A DNA stretch of 34,694 bases from Paenibacillus naphthalenovorans (GCF_900099895.1 NZ_FNDY01000041.1:1-34694); one strand, 5' to 3'. Shown: positions 15,721 through 25,673, counted from the first letter of the stretch. The notes: generated by a model from the sequence alone, not told the origin. Made by a program: numbers and translations.

Positions 15721-17148
15721 ATGAATTCTGCCCGTTCATCCTATCTAATTGAGATTTTGGATCGTGCCGTTGCGTTGATTGATGATCGTGGGTGTACGCT
15801 TTCCGTATCGGATATCGGTCGTATGGGTGCGGCGCATGGTATTCGAAGCGTACTAAATCAAGCTGCAGAGATAGACTTGATCGATACCTCTCATTTCTTA
15901 CGCGGTTGTCCTGAAATTCGTCTTCAAACCAATTGTGTTAGTAAATCTGTTTATTCCCTCACAGGCCAGCCTGTCGGTCTGATCACCTCAAATTATTATA
16001 AGGAACAGGCTTTAAAACTATTTTCTTTACTTCAAATTCCTCAAGAGTTCCTTTATGTAATGCCGACGGAGGGTGTCGTTGACCAAACGGCTTCACTTCG
16101 GGACGCTGTGAACCGTTTTCTCTATCACGGCGCGGAAACGGTTGCCATTTGTATAACACCATTACTAGATCAGCAGTTTCAAGAAGAAGAATTAAAGAAA
16201 AAGTTCACCACCCTGTATCCTCCGCATATGTTAGGTTCCATTCCTATAATAATTCCTTTACATCGTGTACAGCAGCTAAGCGAATGGGATCGGCTTGAGT
16301 CTGTTGTCGTGAGCGGGTATGTTCGTGGTAACCTTTTGCAACAAGTGAAAGAAGTTAGGCAACTGCTGCGAGAGCACGGATTTACAGACCGATTATTAAC
16401 TTTTACGGGCGATCATCGTCTGGTTCCAAGCCACCAATGTTATCCTTGGGACATGCTGGCTCATGAGAGACATTGTTTTTTCACCAATATCCGTCAATGG
16501 TTGAAAGAGGAGGACGTAAGCGAGGGAATAGCTATCCATATCGATTTATACAAAATTGTAACCGCTATCATTGGCAGAGGGGGGACTTACAAGTCAAGTT
16601 CAATTACAGACTGCACGCCACTTCGTGCCTTGTTTCCTCATAACCAAAAGAAGGAGCCGGTACACGACCTTTTGGCTTCCGCCGGATTGTTGCCTGGTCA
16701 AGAGGAACAAGTTTATAGCGAAGGAAACGGACCTATTCGCTACTTATCCCAATGGATTCAAGAGCTTGCGAGCTTCGTAAAGAGAAAGATAATGGCTGAA
16801 GGAGGGCAATTATTCTCGGATACACCACTTATGGTTTCCGGCACGATCGGCGGTATGGTTGCTTGTCATCTTGCGGATTTGTTAGGGATAAGGAATCTGT
16901 CTCTGGCGCTGGGCAGGCCGTTGGTCCCTAATGCCGCAAAGAATTATACTGCAAAAACGATCCGATGGAGTGCAAACAGCGGTTGGCTGTCGTCCCCGAG
17001 CATCCAGGGAACTCAGGTCGCCTTGTTAGAAGAAGTGAAAGGTCTTCATTATATAGAGGGGTTCGAGACGGAATGCTTGGTAGCTCCCGGTTGGATCTAC
17101 AAGCCCGTATCAAGCAGAAGAGCTATGCTCATTCGGAGGTCGCCATGA
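15721..17148 (+). CDS. Divergent hydantoinase A/ApcA-like subunit lacking ATPase motifs
   Basis: The 475-residue protein aligns by eye with the HyuA/acetone-carboxylase-beta family, most clearly with the 654-aa gene at 23706. YPPHMLGSIPIIIPLHR and SGYVRGNL match FPDHYLGAVPVLLG and NSYVHTPL there. The C-terminal ECLVAPGWIYKP matches SCMVIPGWGVQI. However, the ASKHA phosphate motifs are gone. The N-terminal DIGGT is not found, and the second motif DVGGTTAK is replaced by HIDLYKIV (D275 kept, glycines lost). The middle is about 180 residues shorter. The frame is open throughout, so it may be a structural pseudo-ATPase and not simple debris. It overlaps the next gene by 4 bp. GGAGGA precedes the ATG. 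Confidence 0.65.
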   Translation: MNSARSSYLIEILDRAVALIDDRGCTLSVSDIGRMGAAHGIRSVLNQAAEIDLIDTSHFLRGCPEIRLQTNCVSKSVYSLTGQPVGLITSNYYKEQALKLFSLLQIPQEFLYVMPTEGVVDQTASLRDAVNRFLYHGAETVAICITPLLDQQFQEEELKKKFTTLYPPHMLGSIPIIIPLHRVQQLSEWDRLESVVVSGYVRGNLLQQVKEVRQLLREHGFTDRLLTFTGDHRLVPSHQCYPWDMLAHERHCFFTNIRQWLKEEDVSEGIAIHIDLYKIVTAIIGRGGTYKSSSITDCTPLRALFPHNQKKEPVHDLLASAGLLPGQEEQVYSEGNGPIRYLSQWIQELASFVKRKIMAEGGQLFSDTPLMVSGTIGGMVACHLADLLGIRNLSLALGRPLVPNAAKNYTAKTIRWSANSGWLSSPSIQGTQVALLEEVKGLHYIEGFETECLVAPGWIYKPVSSRRAMLIRRSP

Positions 17149-17501
17149 GAATTCGAATTACGGAAAGCATAGATATTGACTTGAATTCGGAGATGTGGTG
17201 CTGTAATCGTTGCGGAATCGAGCTCATAGATGCACGAATGAATTATAAAGAGGGCTGTTTGATCCATGCGAGGGATCCGAAAGAGATTTTCCGCCCTCTT
17301 GTCGAAGGCGAAACGTACACCTTTGCCCCCGATTCCGATTGGGCTCGTCTTGTGGAATTTTATTGCCCTGGATGCGGAGTCATGTTTGAGAACGAAATGC
17401 TTCCTCCGGGGCATCCAATTACGCACGACATTGAGATCGATTTAGATAAATTAAAGCGAAAACATCAGTCAAATCCTTCCACGAAAGAGGGAGTTGGATG
17501 A
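17145..17501 (+). CDS. Acetone carboxylase gamma/ApcB-like small subunit
   Basis: The 118-residue protein matches the acetone carboxylase gamma-subunit family. It begins RITESIDIDLNSEMWCCNRC and carries two Cys pairs, CNRC and CPGC (in EFYCPGCGVMFENEM), which suggests a zinc-ribbon-like metal site. The conserved tail PPGHPITHDIEIDLD is shared almost exactly with the second copy at 25674. The family's small subunit is part of multi-subunit ketone carboxylases. The start ATG 17145 overlaps the preceding stop, with GGAGG upstream. It overlaps the next gene by 4 bp as well, so three genes are translationally coupled. Confidence 0.85.
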   Translation: MRIRITESIDIDLNSEMWCCNRCGIELIDARMNYKEGCLIHARDPKEIFRPLVEGETYTFAPDSDWARLVEFYCPGCGVMFENEMLPPGHPITHDIEIDLDKLKRKHQSNPSTKEGVG

Positions 17502-19624
17502 CCTACCGGATCTTTATCGACATCGGCGGCACTTTCGCGGATTGTGTCGTCATTCATCAGCAGGGTATTGTATCCTCTAAACGTCCAAGCGCGCATAATC
17601 GAATCGGTGAAGTGCTGGTAAAGGCGCTGCGCGAATGTGCAGACGAGCTGCGCATTGACCTTAGCGAATTATTGTCCAGTACGGAAGAGATCGGATATGC
17701 ATCAACAGCCGCGTTGAATCAACTTGTAGCACGACAAGGGCCTAAAATTGGACTGTTGACCACAACCGGGGCAGAGGATGCAATCTATATCGGAATGGGA
17801 GCGCAATGGATCGATGGGGTACGTGACATCGAACGGGAATCACTGCTGCCGAAGGCACGGAAACCGTCCCCATTAATTCCGCGTGAGCTTTCGGTCGGCA
17901 TCCTGGAGAGGATGGACTCACGTGGCAACGTCATTCGGCCGTTAGACGAAGAGATGGTTCGCGAGCAGGTGAGCCGCTTAGTAGAGGAAGGGGTGCAAGG
18001 CTTTATCGTCTCTTTCTTATGGTCGTTTCTAAACCCGAGCCATGAACTGAGGGTGCGTGAACTCATTAAGGAGGAGTTCCCGGACCACTTATATGCGCTC
18101 CCTGTCGTCCTTTCAAGCGAGTCAGCTTCGGTTCGCGGAGAATACCAAAGAACGATGACCGCAGTAATTAATTTATTTTTGATGGAAAATATGCGCTTCC
18201 AAATGTACAGTGTGATCGAAGAGCTGCGTAAGCATGGCTTTCGGGGACAGATTTCCCTTGTTCAAAATAATGCAGGGCTAGCCGATGTATGGTCCACTGC
18301 TCCTGTTTCCGTATTCAAAGGCGGACCCGCGGCAGGACTGATCGGGGCAACGAATCTGATGAAAAAATATGGCGAAAACATCATTACGACCGATATGGGA
18401 GGAACGACGTTTGACGTCGGCGTCATTAGCGCTGGAGAGCCGATGACGAGCGAATTGCGCCCAGTCATCGATTGATGGCTCATTGGAGCCAATATGCTGG
18501 AAGTGACGTCGATCGGAGCAGGCAGCGGCACCATTTTCCAAGTGAACCTAGAACGAAACGGTCAGCTTGAAGCGATGCCGCAAAGCGCCGGGTCGGTGCC
18601 GGGACCCGCAGCGTACGATCTCGGAGCTAGTGATCCGACGTTGCTGGATGCGGACCTCATCCTGGGATACCTGGATCCTGATACGTTCGCCGGAGGAAAA
18701 CGGAAGCTGAACCGGGATCGCGCTTATCGCTGCATTAACGAACGAATCGCTCGTCCTCTAGGCATATCTGTCATAGATGCAGCTGCTAGAATGCGGCGCA
18801 TGGCGAACGATCTTATGGGACACACATTGTTAAAGGAAACATTGATGCGCGGATTCGACCCCAGAGAATTTACCGTTTTTGCATATGGCGGCGCAGGCCC
18901 AACACATTGCTGCGACTATACGAGAGTCTTGGATCCCAAACGAATTGTAACGTTTCCTTTTTCGCCTGTATTTTGTGCAATTGCCAGCTCACTATTGTCG
19001 CACAGCCTTACCTTAAGTAAATCGAAACCGTTTCTTCTTATGTATCCCGGACAGCAGTGGCCGGATCACTTTGACGCTTTCAATGCTGCCGTTAAAGAGC
19101 TTCAAGCACTGGCATATCAAAATTTGGGCACAAAATCAGTAAACAGAGGTGATTTGGAGTTCACATTAGAGCTCGATATGAAATTCGGGGGACAAGTGCA
19201 TGTGAAGCGAATCGTATCTCCTCTTCTTCGGATTGAATCCGTGAAGGACGCGGATCTGATTTATGCCACATTCATTGAGTCCTACAAACGAAGATTCAGT
19301 CCGTTTTCACTTAATGTCGAAGGAGGGGTCATTATCGAGGCGTTTACCTTACATGCTTCAATTCCGCGAGAAGCAGCGGAGCTGCCAACGTTTCCTCCCG
19401 CTTCTTCCGGTCCTTCTCGCGCGTTAAAGGGAAGAAGGGATGTCTTTTGGATTTATGAAAAACAGTGGATGTCGACGCCGATCTATTCCTTTGATTTGCT
19501 AAGTGCAGGTAACTTGTTAGAGGGTCCGGCTATTGCTGAAGGTGCGTATACGACCTATGTCATCCCACTGGGATACCGGTTTTCATTGGACCGCCATAAA
19601 GCCGGCATCATTGAAAAGGCATGA
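17498..19624 (+). pseudogene. ApcC-like hydantoinase A/oxoprolinase gene with in-frame TGA
   Basis: The full-length frame would be 708 residues, a HyuA/acetone-carboxylase-beta-like ATPase subunit. Both phosphate motifs are present: FIDIGGTFAD at the N-terminus and TDMGGTTFDVG near residue 298. A single TGA at 18473-18475 interrupts the frame. The paralogue at 26042 reads PVVDRWMVSANML here, while this copy reads PVID-stop-WLIGANML, so Arg CGA has become TGA and the same frame continues without further damage to 19624. The two halves (17498-18475 and about 18494-19624) would not be expected to be active separately. It could be a fresh pseudogene, a read-through case or a sequencing error. Confidence 0.85.
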
Positions 19625-19657
19625 CATGATTTTTAGCTATACATAGGGGTGAACCGG

Positions 19658-21718
19658 ATGACTATCGTCGATCAAAGAGAGTTATTGGGATGGTTAAAGC
19701 CTGAAATTCCGTCGGATTATGAAATCAATTGCTCTGAACGTATTGACGATGTAGATTACGCGGTCTATAAGCAAAAATTGAATCTAATCCTGTCGGAAGC
19801 CATGGATATGTTCGTTCGGTGCGGGATCTCCGACTTGGCCATGGCCGGAGACGTCGGTGTTGCATTGTTCACGCCGGAGGGGGATTTGGTCGCATGTAAC
19901 GTAGGAAGTTATTTGCATGTGGTAAGCTCTGTGTTTCCGATTAAATATATCATGCGAAAATTGCGCCACAGTCAAGGAATGACCGTTCGGGGAGGGGACT
20001 TCTATTTCTGCAATGATCCTTTATACGGAGCCGTACACAATGCGGATCAAATCGTTATGATGCCTATCTTTCATAATGGTACGTTGGTAGCTTGGACCGG
20101 AGCGACCGCGCATACGGGAGAAACAGGGGCGACAGAACCCGGCGGCATGCCCGTTACAGCGCGCAGCCGATTTGACGAAGGGATGAAGATGGCGCCTTTC
20201 CGAATCGGGGAGCGTTATCAATTGCGGCCGGATTTGCTTCAGATGATGGAGAATTATGTATCGCGATCCCCTCGTACCTTCATGATTGAGTTAAGGGCAC
20301 GGGTAAGCGCATGTGACCGAGTGCGAATTCGGATTCAGGAGCTAGTTCAAGCTAAAGGAGCCGTTTTTTTAACCGGATTATTCCGAAAAATTTTGGTTGA
20401 AGCGGAGACCAGTGCAAGAGCTCGGATTCGAGGATGGAACGACGGAATTTATCGAGCAGTGACGTTTACCGACAGTATTGGCTTGGAAGAGGGCTTGCAG
20501 CGCGTTTCGCTCACGTTGACAAAGTTCGAAGACAGCCTCGTCTTCGACTTCAACGGCACCTCTCCCGAGCATGAAGGCTCGTATCATGCCTTTCCGCATG
20601 CTACTGCGGCGCATGCCGCCATTTATTTATTCGGCTGGCCGTTTTACGACCTCCCGAGATCGTCGGGCACGCTGGCCTCCTGCGAATTTAAATTTGCGCC
20701 AGGAACAGCGCTTTCTCCGAGTTCCGAGGCAACTACCTCGAATTCCGTCATGATCGGCAGCGCCGTCATGTCGCTTTTGCCGAACTGTTTTAGCAAAATG
20801 ATGTTCGATAGTCCCCAACGGGAATTGGTAAGCGCTGCCATGGGAAATACAGGTTCCGGCTATGTCATTTCTGGCTTGAGCCAGTGGAACGTACCTTTCT
20901 CCGATATGCTGGCGTATCCGCTCAACACGGAAGGCGGAGGCGGGAAGGCGGATTCCGATGGGGTCGACGCGATGGGTTTTCCTTGGTGCCCCTCGGGCAG
21001 AGCATCCAATGTAGAGGATGAGGAGCACGATTATCCCATTATATGCATTACGCAGAAACTGGCGCGCGATAGCTGCGGCTTTGGTCGATACAGGGGCAGA
21101 TCCGGAACGCAGATGGCGGTTACGCCGCACCATGTAGAGCACTTGGCACAAATGTCCATTTCCAAAAATTCGCGCCTTCACACTACACAAGGATTGTTTG
21201 GAGGCTACCCTCCTCGGGTGATTCCGGGAATCGTTATTCGAAATACCGATTTATTCGCTCGATGGCAGAAAGGCGACCAAGAGATTTTACATGACATCCA
21301 CGATCTGATCATGAACCGAAGCCTTTCAGGCGAATACATGCTTACTACGCATTATCGTCCCGTTCAACTTTTGAAACGGGGAGATATTTTCGTTGAATTT
21401 TCCTCCGGGGGACCTGGCTATGGAGATGTTTTAGAGCGAGAGGCTCACAGCGTGCTGGCCGATATCAAACAAGGTATCATTTCCGAATGGGTTGCGGATC
21501 AGGTGTATCTGGTATCGTACGACCCGCTTACCTTTGAACTGGATGACGAACGGACGACGGAGCGGCGAAAAGAAGCAAGGGCTTATCGTTGTCAAAAGGG
21601 ATTGCCTTACCGCAGATTTATGCGTGATTGGGAGAAGCTTCGGCCTTCGGAGGAGTTATTGCGTTACTATGGGAATTGGCCGGATGCTTCACCGAATCGA
21701 GACGTTATCCGCATGTGA
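19658..21718 (+). CDS. Hydantoinase B/oxoprolinase, ApcD/acetone carboxylase alpha-like subunit
   Basis: The 686-residue protein is a full-length HyuB family member, the carboxylase large subunit in acetone/acetophenone carboxylases. Typical segments are MAGDVGVALFTPEGDLVA, YFCNDPLYGAVHNADQ, GATEPGGMPVTARSRFDEG, FDFNGTSPEHEGSYH, NTEGGGGKADSDG, RDSCGFGRYRGRSGTQM and FSSGGPGYGDVL. The start at ATG 19658 is preferred over GTG 19649 because AGGGG (19645-19649) then has correct spacing. It lies 33 bp after the ApcC-like gene and overlaps slightly with the open frame of the following regulator. It is close in sequence and length to the copy at 28246. Confidence 0.87.
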   Translation: MTIVDQRELLGWLKPEIPSDYEINCSERIDDVDYAVYKQKLNLILSEAMDMFVRCGISDLAMAGDVGVALFTPEGDLVACNVGSYLHVVSSVFPIKYIMRKLRHSQGMTVRGGDFYFCNDPLYGAVHNADQIVMMPIFHNGTLVAWTGATAHTGETGATEPGGMPVTARSRFDEGMKMAPFRIGERYQLRPDLLQMMENYVSRSPRTFMIELRARVSACDRVRIRIQELVQAKGAVFLTGLFRKILVEAETSARARIRGWNDGIYRAVTFTDSIGLEEGLQRVSLTLTKFEDSLVFDFNGTSPEHEGSYHAFPHATAAHAAIYLFGWPFYDLPRSSGTLASCEFKFAPGTALSPSSEATTSNSVMIGSAVMSLLPNCFSKMMFDSPQRELVSAAMGNTGSGYVISGLSQWNVPFSDMLAYPLNTEGGGGKADSDGVDAMGFPWCPSGRASNVEDEEHDYPIICITQKLARDSCGFGRYRGRSGTQMAVTPHHVEHLAQMSISKNSRLHTTQGLFGGYPPRVIPGIVIRNTDLFARWQKGDQEILHDIHDLIMNRSLSGEYMLTTHYRPVQLLKRGDIFVEFSSGGPGYGDVLEREAHSVLADIKQGIISEWVADQVYLVSYDPLTFELDDERTTERRKEARAYRCQKGLPYRRFMRDWEKLRPSEELLRYYGNWPDASPNRDVIRM

Positions 21719-21744
21719 TTAGCCGATGGGGAGGGGAAGAAGCC

Positions 21745-23472
21745 GTGCTCGCCTATTCATATGATTCGTTGGGAGAACAATGGAGCCGTCAAACGCGGTT
21801 ATCGGAGTTATTAAAGGATGCTGTGAAGGTCATATCCGGTATCTGCGGCAGCCCCTGCGTTGCGATTGTTTTTCGAGAACCCACGGGTAAAACGATATTT
21901 CAATTTGAAGGTCCTCTTTCGGAGCCTACTGTATCGGATCTACGTCGTTGGTTGGAGAGAGGGAGCTGGGAATATGCAGAATATGGAGCGGAAGAGGTAA
22001 CTAGGGAATTTGCTTCCGGATTTCAGCTTGGCATTCGAGCGTGCGTGACCATCCCCGTCGATCGGCATGGAGATTTGAGCGGAATGATCGGGCTGTTTTA
22101 TGATGCTAAGCCGCCATTACAACGGAAGATGCTTGAAGACTTATCGGCCCAATTGTACCTGGCGGCCAATCGTTGTTGGCTGTACCAACGCGAAAGGCAG
22201 ATGGTTAACCTCCTGCAGGAAACCCGTAATGAAGCGGCAGAGCTTAAACGCAAATATGATCGGCTTTTCACGCTTCAAAAACAATTCGCAGATCTCAATG
22301 CAGTCGTGGATGGCTTTGATCCCATTGTCGGAAAGCTTGGCGAGCTTCTGAAAGAGCCGATCCTTCTATTGGATAAAGATCTGCGATTATTGGCGTCGTA
22401 CACGCCACCCGTGCCTTTAGAGACGGCTTGGATCCGGTCTTTGGAGGAGCGTCGATTGGACCCGGCTTTCGCCGATCGTCCCTCTTTTCAGCATGCAATT
22501 CGGCGGGTACAGTCGGGAGATATGATCCCCGTTACGTTGGAAAGCTCATCCAACGGCGCGAGGGAGCTTTATTGGTTAGCTGCTTTGCAGAGCGGATCGA
22601 GTGTATGGTGTTATCTGTTGTGGAGGGGTGTGCTTCCACCTTTACCTAAAGAGACTGCCCATACGATTCAAATGGCGGGAGTAGCTCTGACACTTTCCTA
22701 TTTCTACCAATTCGAACAAACGCTGCAGCAACGGCCGTCCTTCCTGGAAGCCTTTCTCGCGGGACAGTACTCCAGTACGGAATCGGCCTTGGAGCAGGCA
22801 CGGCTGCAGGGCTGCGACATCCAAAAGATGAACAAAATCATCATCATTGAACCGGAGAAGACAGACAGAAGCATGAGTGAACTGAGATCGCTGATCGAGA
22901 GTGCTGCAGGCGGAATGAACTGTGCCTTTTATTCGGGAGTATATGCCGAGACGATTGTCATTCTTCTTGATTTCGATGCGGATGAGAAGGCTGTATCCAA
23001 GGCGATTTACGATCGTTTGCGGGCCAACGACATTCCGATCTTGCTGGGTGTAAGCCGTTCATTTCGGGATGTGGAGGATCTACGAAACGCTTTCGACGAA
23101 GTTCGTCGAAGCTTGGCACTCTCACGGAAGTGGGGAAAGCACAATACGGTCGTTTATTACGAGAGCCTAGGCGTATACCGGTTGCTGTTGAACACGGATC
23201 GAGCATCATTAGAGGATACCATTCATAAAGCGATGGGGCCGCTCTTGCGCGTTGAAAAGAAACAATCCGACGAATTGCTGTCCACATTAATGCATTATCT
23301 TCGCACCGGCGGAAGCATTCAACAGGCGGCGGAGCTTTGTTTCGTTCATATCAATACAGTGAAATACAGGCTAAAACGAATTTCGCAAATGCTGGATGCT
23401 GACTTAAGCCACCCTGACGAACGCTTCAAGCTGGATTTCGCACTGCGTGCAATGGAGATATTGGAATTATAG
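21745..23472 (+). CDS. PucR/CdaR-type transcriptional regulator with GAF domain
   Basis: This regulator of about 575 residues starts with a GAF-like sensor (VISGICGSPCVAIVF to GMIGLFYDAKPP). A coiled-coil stretch (LLQETRNEAAELKRKYDRLF) follows, then a middle PucR/CdaR region. The C-terminal PucR-type helix-turn-helix reads SIQQAAELCFVHINTVKYRLKR. The start is taken as GTG 21745 with GAGGGG 8 bases upstream; longer open frame (to 21628) overlaps the ApcD-like gene. Lying between the two carboxylase clusters and co-directional with both, it is the most likely ketone- or aromatic-responsive activator of one or both clusters. Confidence 0.85.
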   Translation: MLAYSYDSLGEQWSRQTRLSELLKDAVKVISGICGSPCVAIVFREPTGKTIFQFEGPLSEPTVSDLRRWLERGSWEYAEYGAEEVTREFASGFQLGIRACVTIPVDRHGDLSGMIGLFYDAKPPLQRKMLEDLSAQLYLAANRCWLYQRERQMVNLLQETRNEAAELKRKYDRLFTLQKQFADLNAVVDGFDPIVGKLGELLKEPILLLDKDLRLLASYTPPVPLETAWIRSLEERRLDPAFADRPSFQHAIRRVQSGDMIPVTLESSSNGARELYWLAALQSGSSVWCYLLWRGVLPPLPKETAHTIQMAGVALTLSYFYQFEQTLQQRPSFLEAFLAGQYSSTESALEQARLQGCDIQKMNKIIIIEPEKTDRSMSELRSLIESAAGGMNCAFYSGVYAETIVILLDFDADEKAVSKAIYDRLRANDIPILLGVSRSFRDVEDLRNAFDEVRRSLALSRKWGKHNTVVYYESLGVYRLLLNTDRASLEDTIHKAMGPLLRVEKKQSDELLSTLMHYLRTGGSIQQAAELCFVHINTVKYRLKRISQMLDADLSHPDERFKLDFALRAMEILEL

Positions 23473-23543
23473 GCGGAATTTACACGACGAGGCTTATGCT
23501 AGTGACTGACGAAGACTGCTTGGTGAAATAAGACTGATGTCTC

Positions 23544-23587
23544 AAACAACCCTTCCCGGTAAGATGTCGGAAAGGGTTGTTTTTGTT
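23544..23587 (+). terminator. Rho-independent terminator after the PucR gene
   Basis: AAACAACCCTTCC (23544-23556) pairs with GGAAAGGGTTGTTT (23569-23582, one bulged A) and is followed by TTGTTTC. It separates cluster 1 plus the regulator from cluster 2, so cluster 2 needs its own promoter. Confidence 0.85.
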
Positions 23588-23665
23588 TCAAAGAAGTTTA
23601 TACCTTGGAGACAGCGGTAATTGTACTTCAAGATATCTATGAAGAAATCGCGCCGAAAGGTAGGA

Positions 23666-23679
23666 TGTAAGCGTATTCA
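23666..23679 (+). promoter_or_regulatory. CcpA cre-like site upstream of Apc-like cluster 2
   Basis: TGTAAGCGTATTCA fits the Bacillus cre consensus TGWAANCGNTNWCA at 13 of 14 positions. It lies 26 bp before the first start codon, in the promoter or leader region, which suggests carbon catabolite repression of the operon. I could not find a clear -35/-10 pair in 23588-23705. Confidence 0.55.
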
Positions 23680-23705
23680 AATACAACGCCTTTGGGAGGT
23701 GCAGT

Positions 23706-25670
23706 ATGCGTTATACAGTCGATATCGACATCGGCGGAACGTTGACAGATGGTCTGTTCAGCGACGGCCGGCAGGTTATCGCAACGAAAGTGGATACAAC
23801 TCCACATGATTTTACCGTTTGTTTTTTTGAATGCATTCGAGAGGGAGCCAATCGTCTTGGTTACGAGAGCCTGACGGATTTTTTTGCCGATGTGAAGGTT
23901 ATTCGTTGGTCAAGTACGATCGCAACGAATGTACTTGCGGAGGGAAAAGGGCCGAAGCTTGGTCTCCTCATCAGCGAAGGTCATGGAACGGATCTGTACG
24001 GTAATGGAGTAAGTCCGGCGATAAATAGAGTACTGTCACCTGAGAACATCACACAGATCAGCGAGCCGATTTCGGAGGAAGAAGTTCTTCGCAAAGTAAG
24101 AGCGCTTCTCGAGCAAGGGGTTCGGCGCATTTGCGTCAGCTTGAAGGGCGCCTTCGAAGACCCGTCTATAGAGCAGCGTATTAAGAAGCTCGTGGATGAG
24201 CAGTTCCCTGACCACTATTTGGGTGCTGTCCCCGTCTTGTTAGGAAGCGATATTTTGCACCACCCGGACAGCCAGACAAGAACCCATCTGTCTCTCATCA
24301 ATTCGTATGTGCATACTCCGCTCGCAGTAGCTTTGTTTAAAGCGGAGGACGAACTTCTTCTTCAGCACAAATATCGCAAGCCGGTTTATATCGGTCACGT
24401 GAATGGCGGGGTAGCGCGAGTAGCAAAGACGAAGGGAGTGGATACAACCGAATCCGGTCCGGTATTCGGACTTCACGCAGCGTCGTATTTTGCCAAGCGA
24501 TACGGCTTGGATAAAGTGTTGTCTGTTGATGTAGGCGGTACGACGGCCAAGATCGGACTGATCCTTAACGGGGAAGTCATCACCGTCCCGAATGGTGATT
24601 TGTTCGGTATTCCACTGAAAACGCCGTGGATCTTGCTTCGTTCCATCGCGCTTGGCGGAGGTTCCATTGCCCGTGTAAAGAACGGCAGGGTAACTCTCGG
24701 TCCAGAGTCAATGGGCGCTTACCCCGGACCTGCGTGCTATAACCTTGGCGGCGAATCCGCAACGCTTACCGATGCGTTTCTTGTCTCCGGTGCGATGAAT
24801 CCGGACCGTTTCTTAGGCGGACGCCGGCGGCTTCAGATGGAGCAAGCGCGCAGAACGATTCAAGAGCAGGTGGCCGGTCCGCTCAATATCAGTATTGAAG
24901 CAGCGGCTCAGGCCATTGTCGAGAGAGCGATGGAGATGGTGACCGACTGCTGCAACGAAACGCTCAAGGAATACGGCTATACAACGGAAGGTTTCAGCTT
25001 GTTCTCATTCGGCGGTAACGGCTCCAACTTCGCCTCCGGCGTGGCCGACAAGCTGAACCTGAAGAACGCTTACGTATTCGGTCTCGGTCCCGTACTTTCC
25101 GCTTTTGGCTCCTCTGTATCCGACATCTGTCACATTCACGAGGAATGGCCGTATCAGCCGCTGAACAAAGCTTCGGTTCAAGAGGTGTATAAGCTCGTTG
25201 CACTCGGCCAAGAACGCGTGCTCCGCGATTTGGAAGGCGAGGGCTTGTCTGCCGCCGACGCGGAATTGAGCGTGGAATTCATCATTGCAAAGAACAGTGA
25301 CGAATCGGAGGTCATTCAGCTCCCCATCGAGAAAGCGTTAAACGGAGGGTTCCAAGAAATCGCTGAAAGCCGTTCGGGCTCGACGCTCGAACGTGTCTCG
25401 GTCAAAGGGTTGTCCCCGGTATCGAAGTTTGAGCTGCCGCACGTGGATATAAGCTCGCAGCGAGCGAAAACGGACCAGCGCCGCACCATGCTGTGGCCGA
25501 AGCAGGCCGATCATGCGCCGATTTACGATTGGGAGCAGCTGCAGAGGGGAAGTTCGTTCACAGGTCCGGCTTGTTTAGAGTCCGAAACCGTTTCTTGCAT
25601 GGTCATCCCGGGCTGGGGTGTCCAGATTGACGGATACGGCAACGCCGTGTTCACCAAAGGAGGCGCGTAA
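23706..25670 (+). CDS. Hydantoinase A family ATPase subunit, ApcA-like
   Basis: This 654-residue protein (about 70 kDa) is of the HyuA/acetone-carboxylase-beta family. The ASKHA phosphate motifs are intact: DIDIGGTLTDG at residues 6-16 and SVDVGGTTAKIG at about 274. Further family features are ALGGGSIARV, MGAYPGPACYNLGG and FGGNGSNFASG. The size and first position in the operon match ApcA of the five-subunit acetophenone carboxylase (from memory 70, 15, 87, 75 and 34 kDa in Aromatoleum). The expected role is ATP-dependent activation of substrate or bicarbonate. A GGGAGG site precedes ATG 23706. The next gene starts 3 bp after the stop. Confidence 0.85.
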   Translation: MRYTVDIDIGGTLTDGLFSDGRQVIATKVDTTPHDFTVCFFECIREGANRLGYESLTDFFADVKVIRWSSTIATNVLAEGKGPKLGLLISEGHGTDLYGNGVSPAINRVLSPENITQISEPISEEEVLRKVRALLEQGVRRICVSLKGAFEDPSIEQRIKKLVDEQFPDHYLGAVPVLLGSDILHHPDSQTRTHLSLINSYVHTPLAVALFKAEDELLLQHKYRKPVYIGHVNGGVARVAKTKGVDTTESGPVFGLHAASYFAKRYGLDKVLSVDVGGTTAKIGLILNGEVITVPNGDLFGIPLKTPWILLRSIALGGGSIARVKNGRVTLGPESMGAYPGPACYNLGGESATLTDAFLVSGAMNPDRFLGGRRRLQMEQARRTIQEQVAGPLNISIEAAAQAIVERAMEMVTDCCNETLKEYGYTTEGFSLFSFGGNGSNFASGVADKLNLKNAYVFGLGPVLSAFGSSVSDICHIHEEWPYQPLNKASVQEVYKLVALGQERVLRDLEGEGLSAADAELSVEFIIAKNSDESEVIQLPIEKALNGGFQEIAESRSGSTLERVSVKGLSPVSKFELPHVDISSQRAKTDQRRTMLWPKQADHAPIYDWEQLQRGSSFTGPACLESETVSCMVIPGWGVQIDGYGNAVFTKGGA

Positions 25671-25673
25671 GTC

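Noticed and set aside
18473..18475. Selenocysteine codon explanation for the in-frame TGA
   Set aside because: The paralogue has Arg here, not Cys, and I see no SECIS-like hairpin directly after the codon; a nonsense change is simpler.
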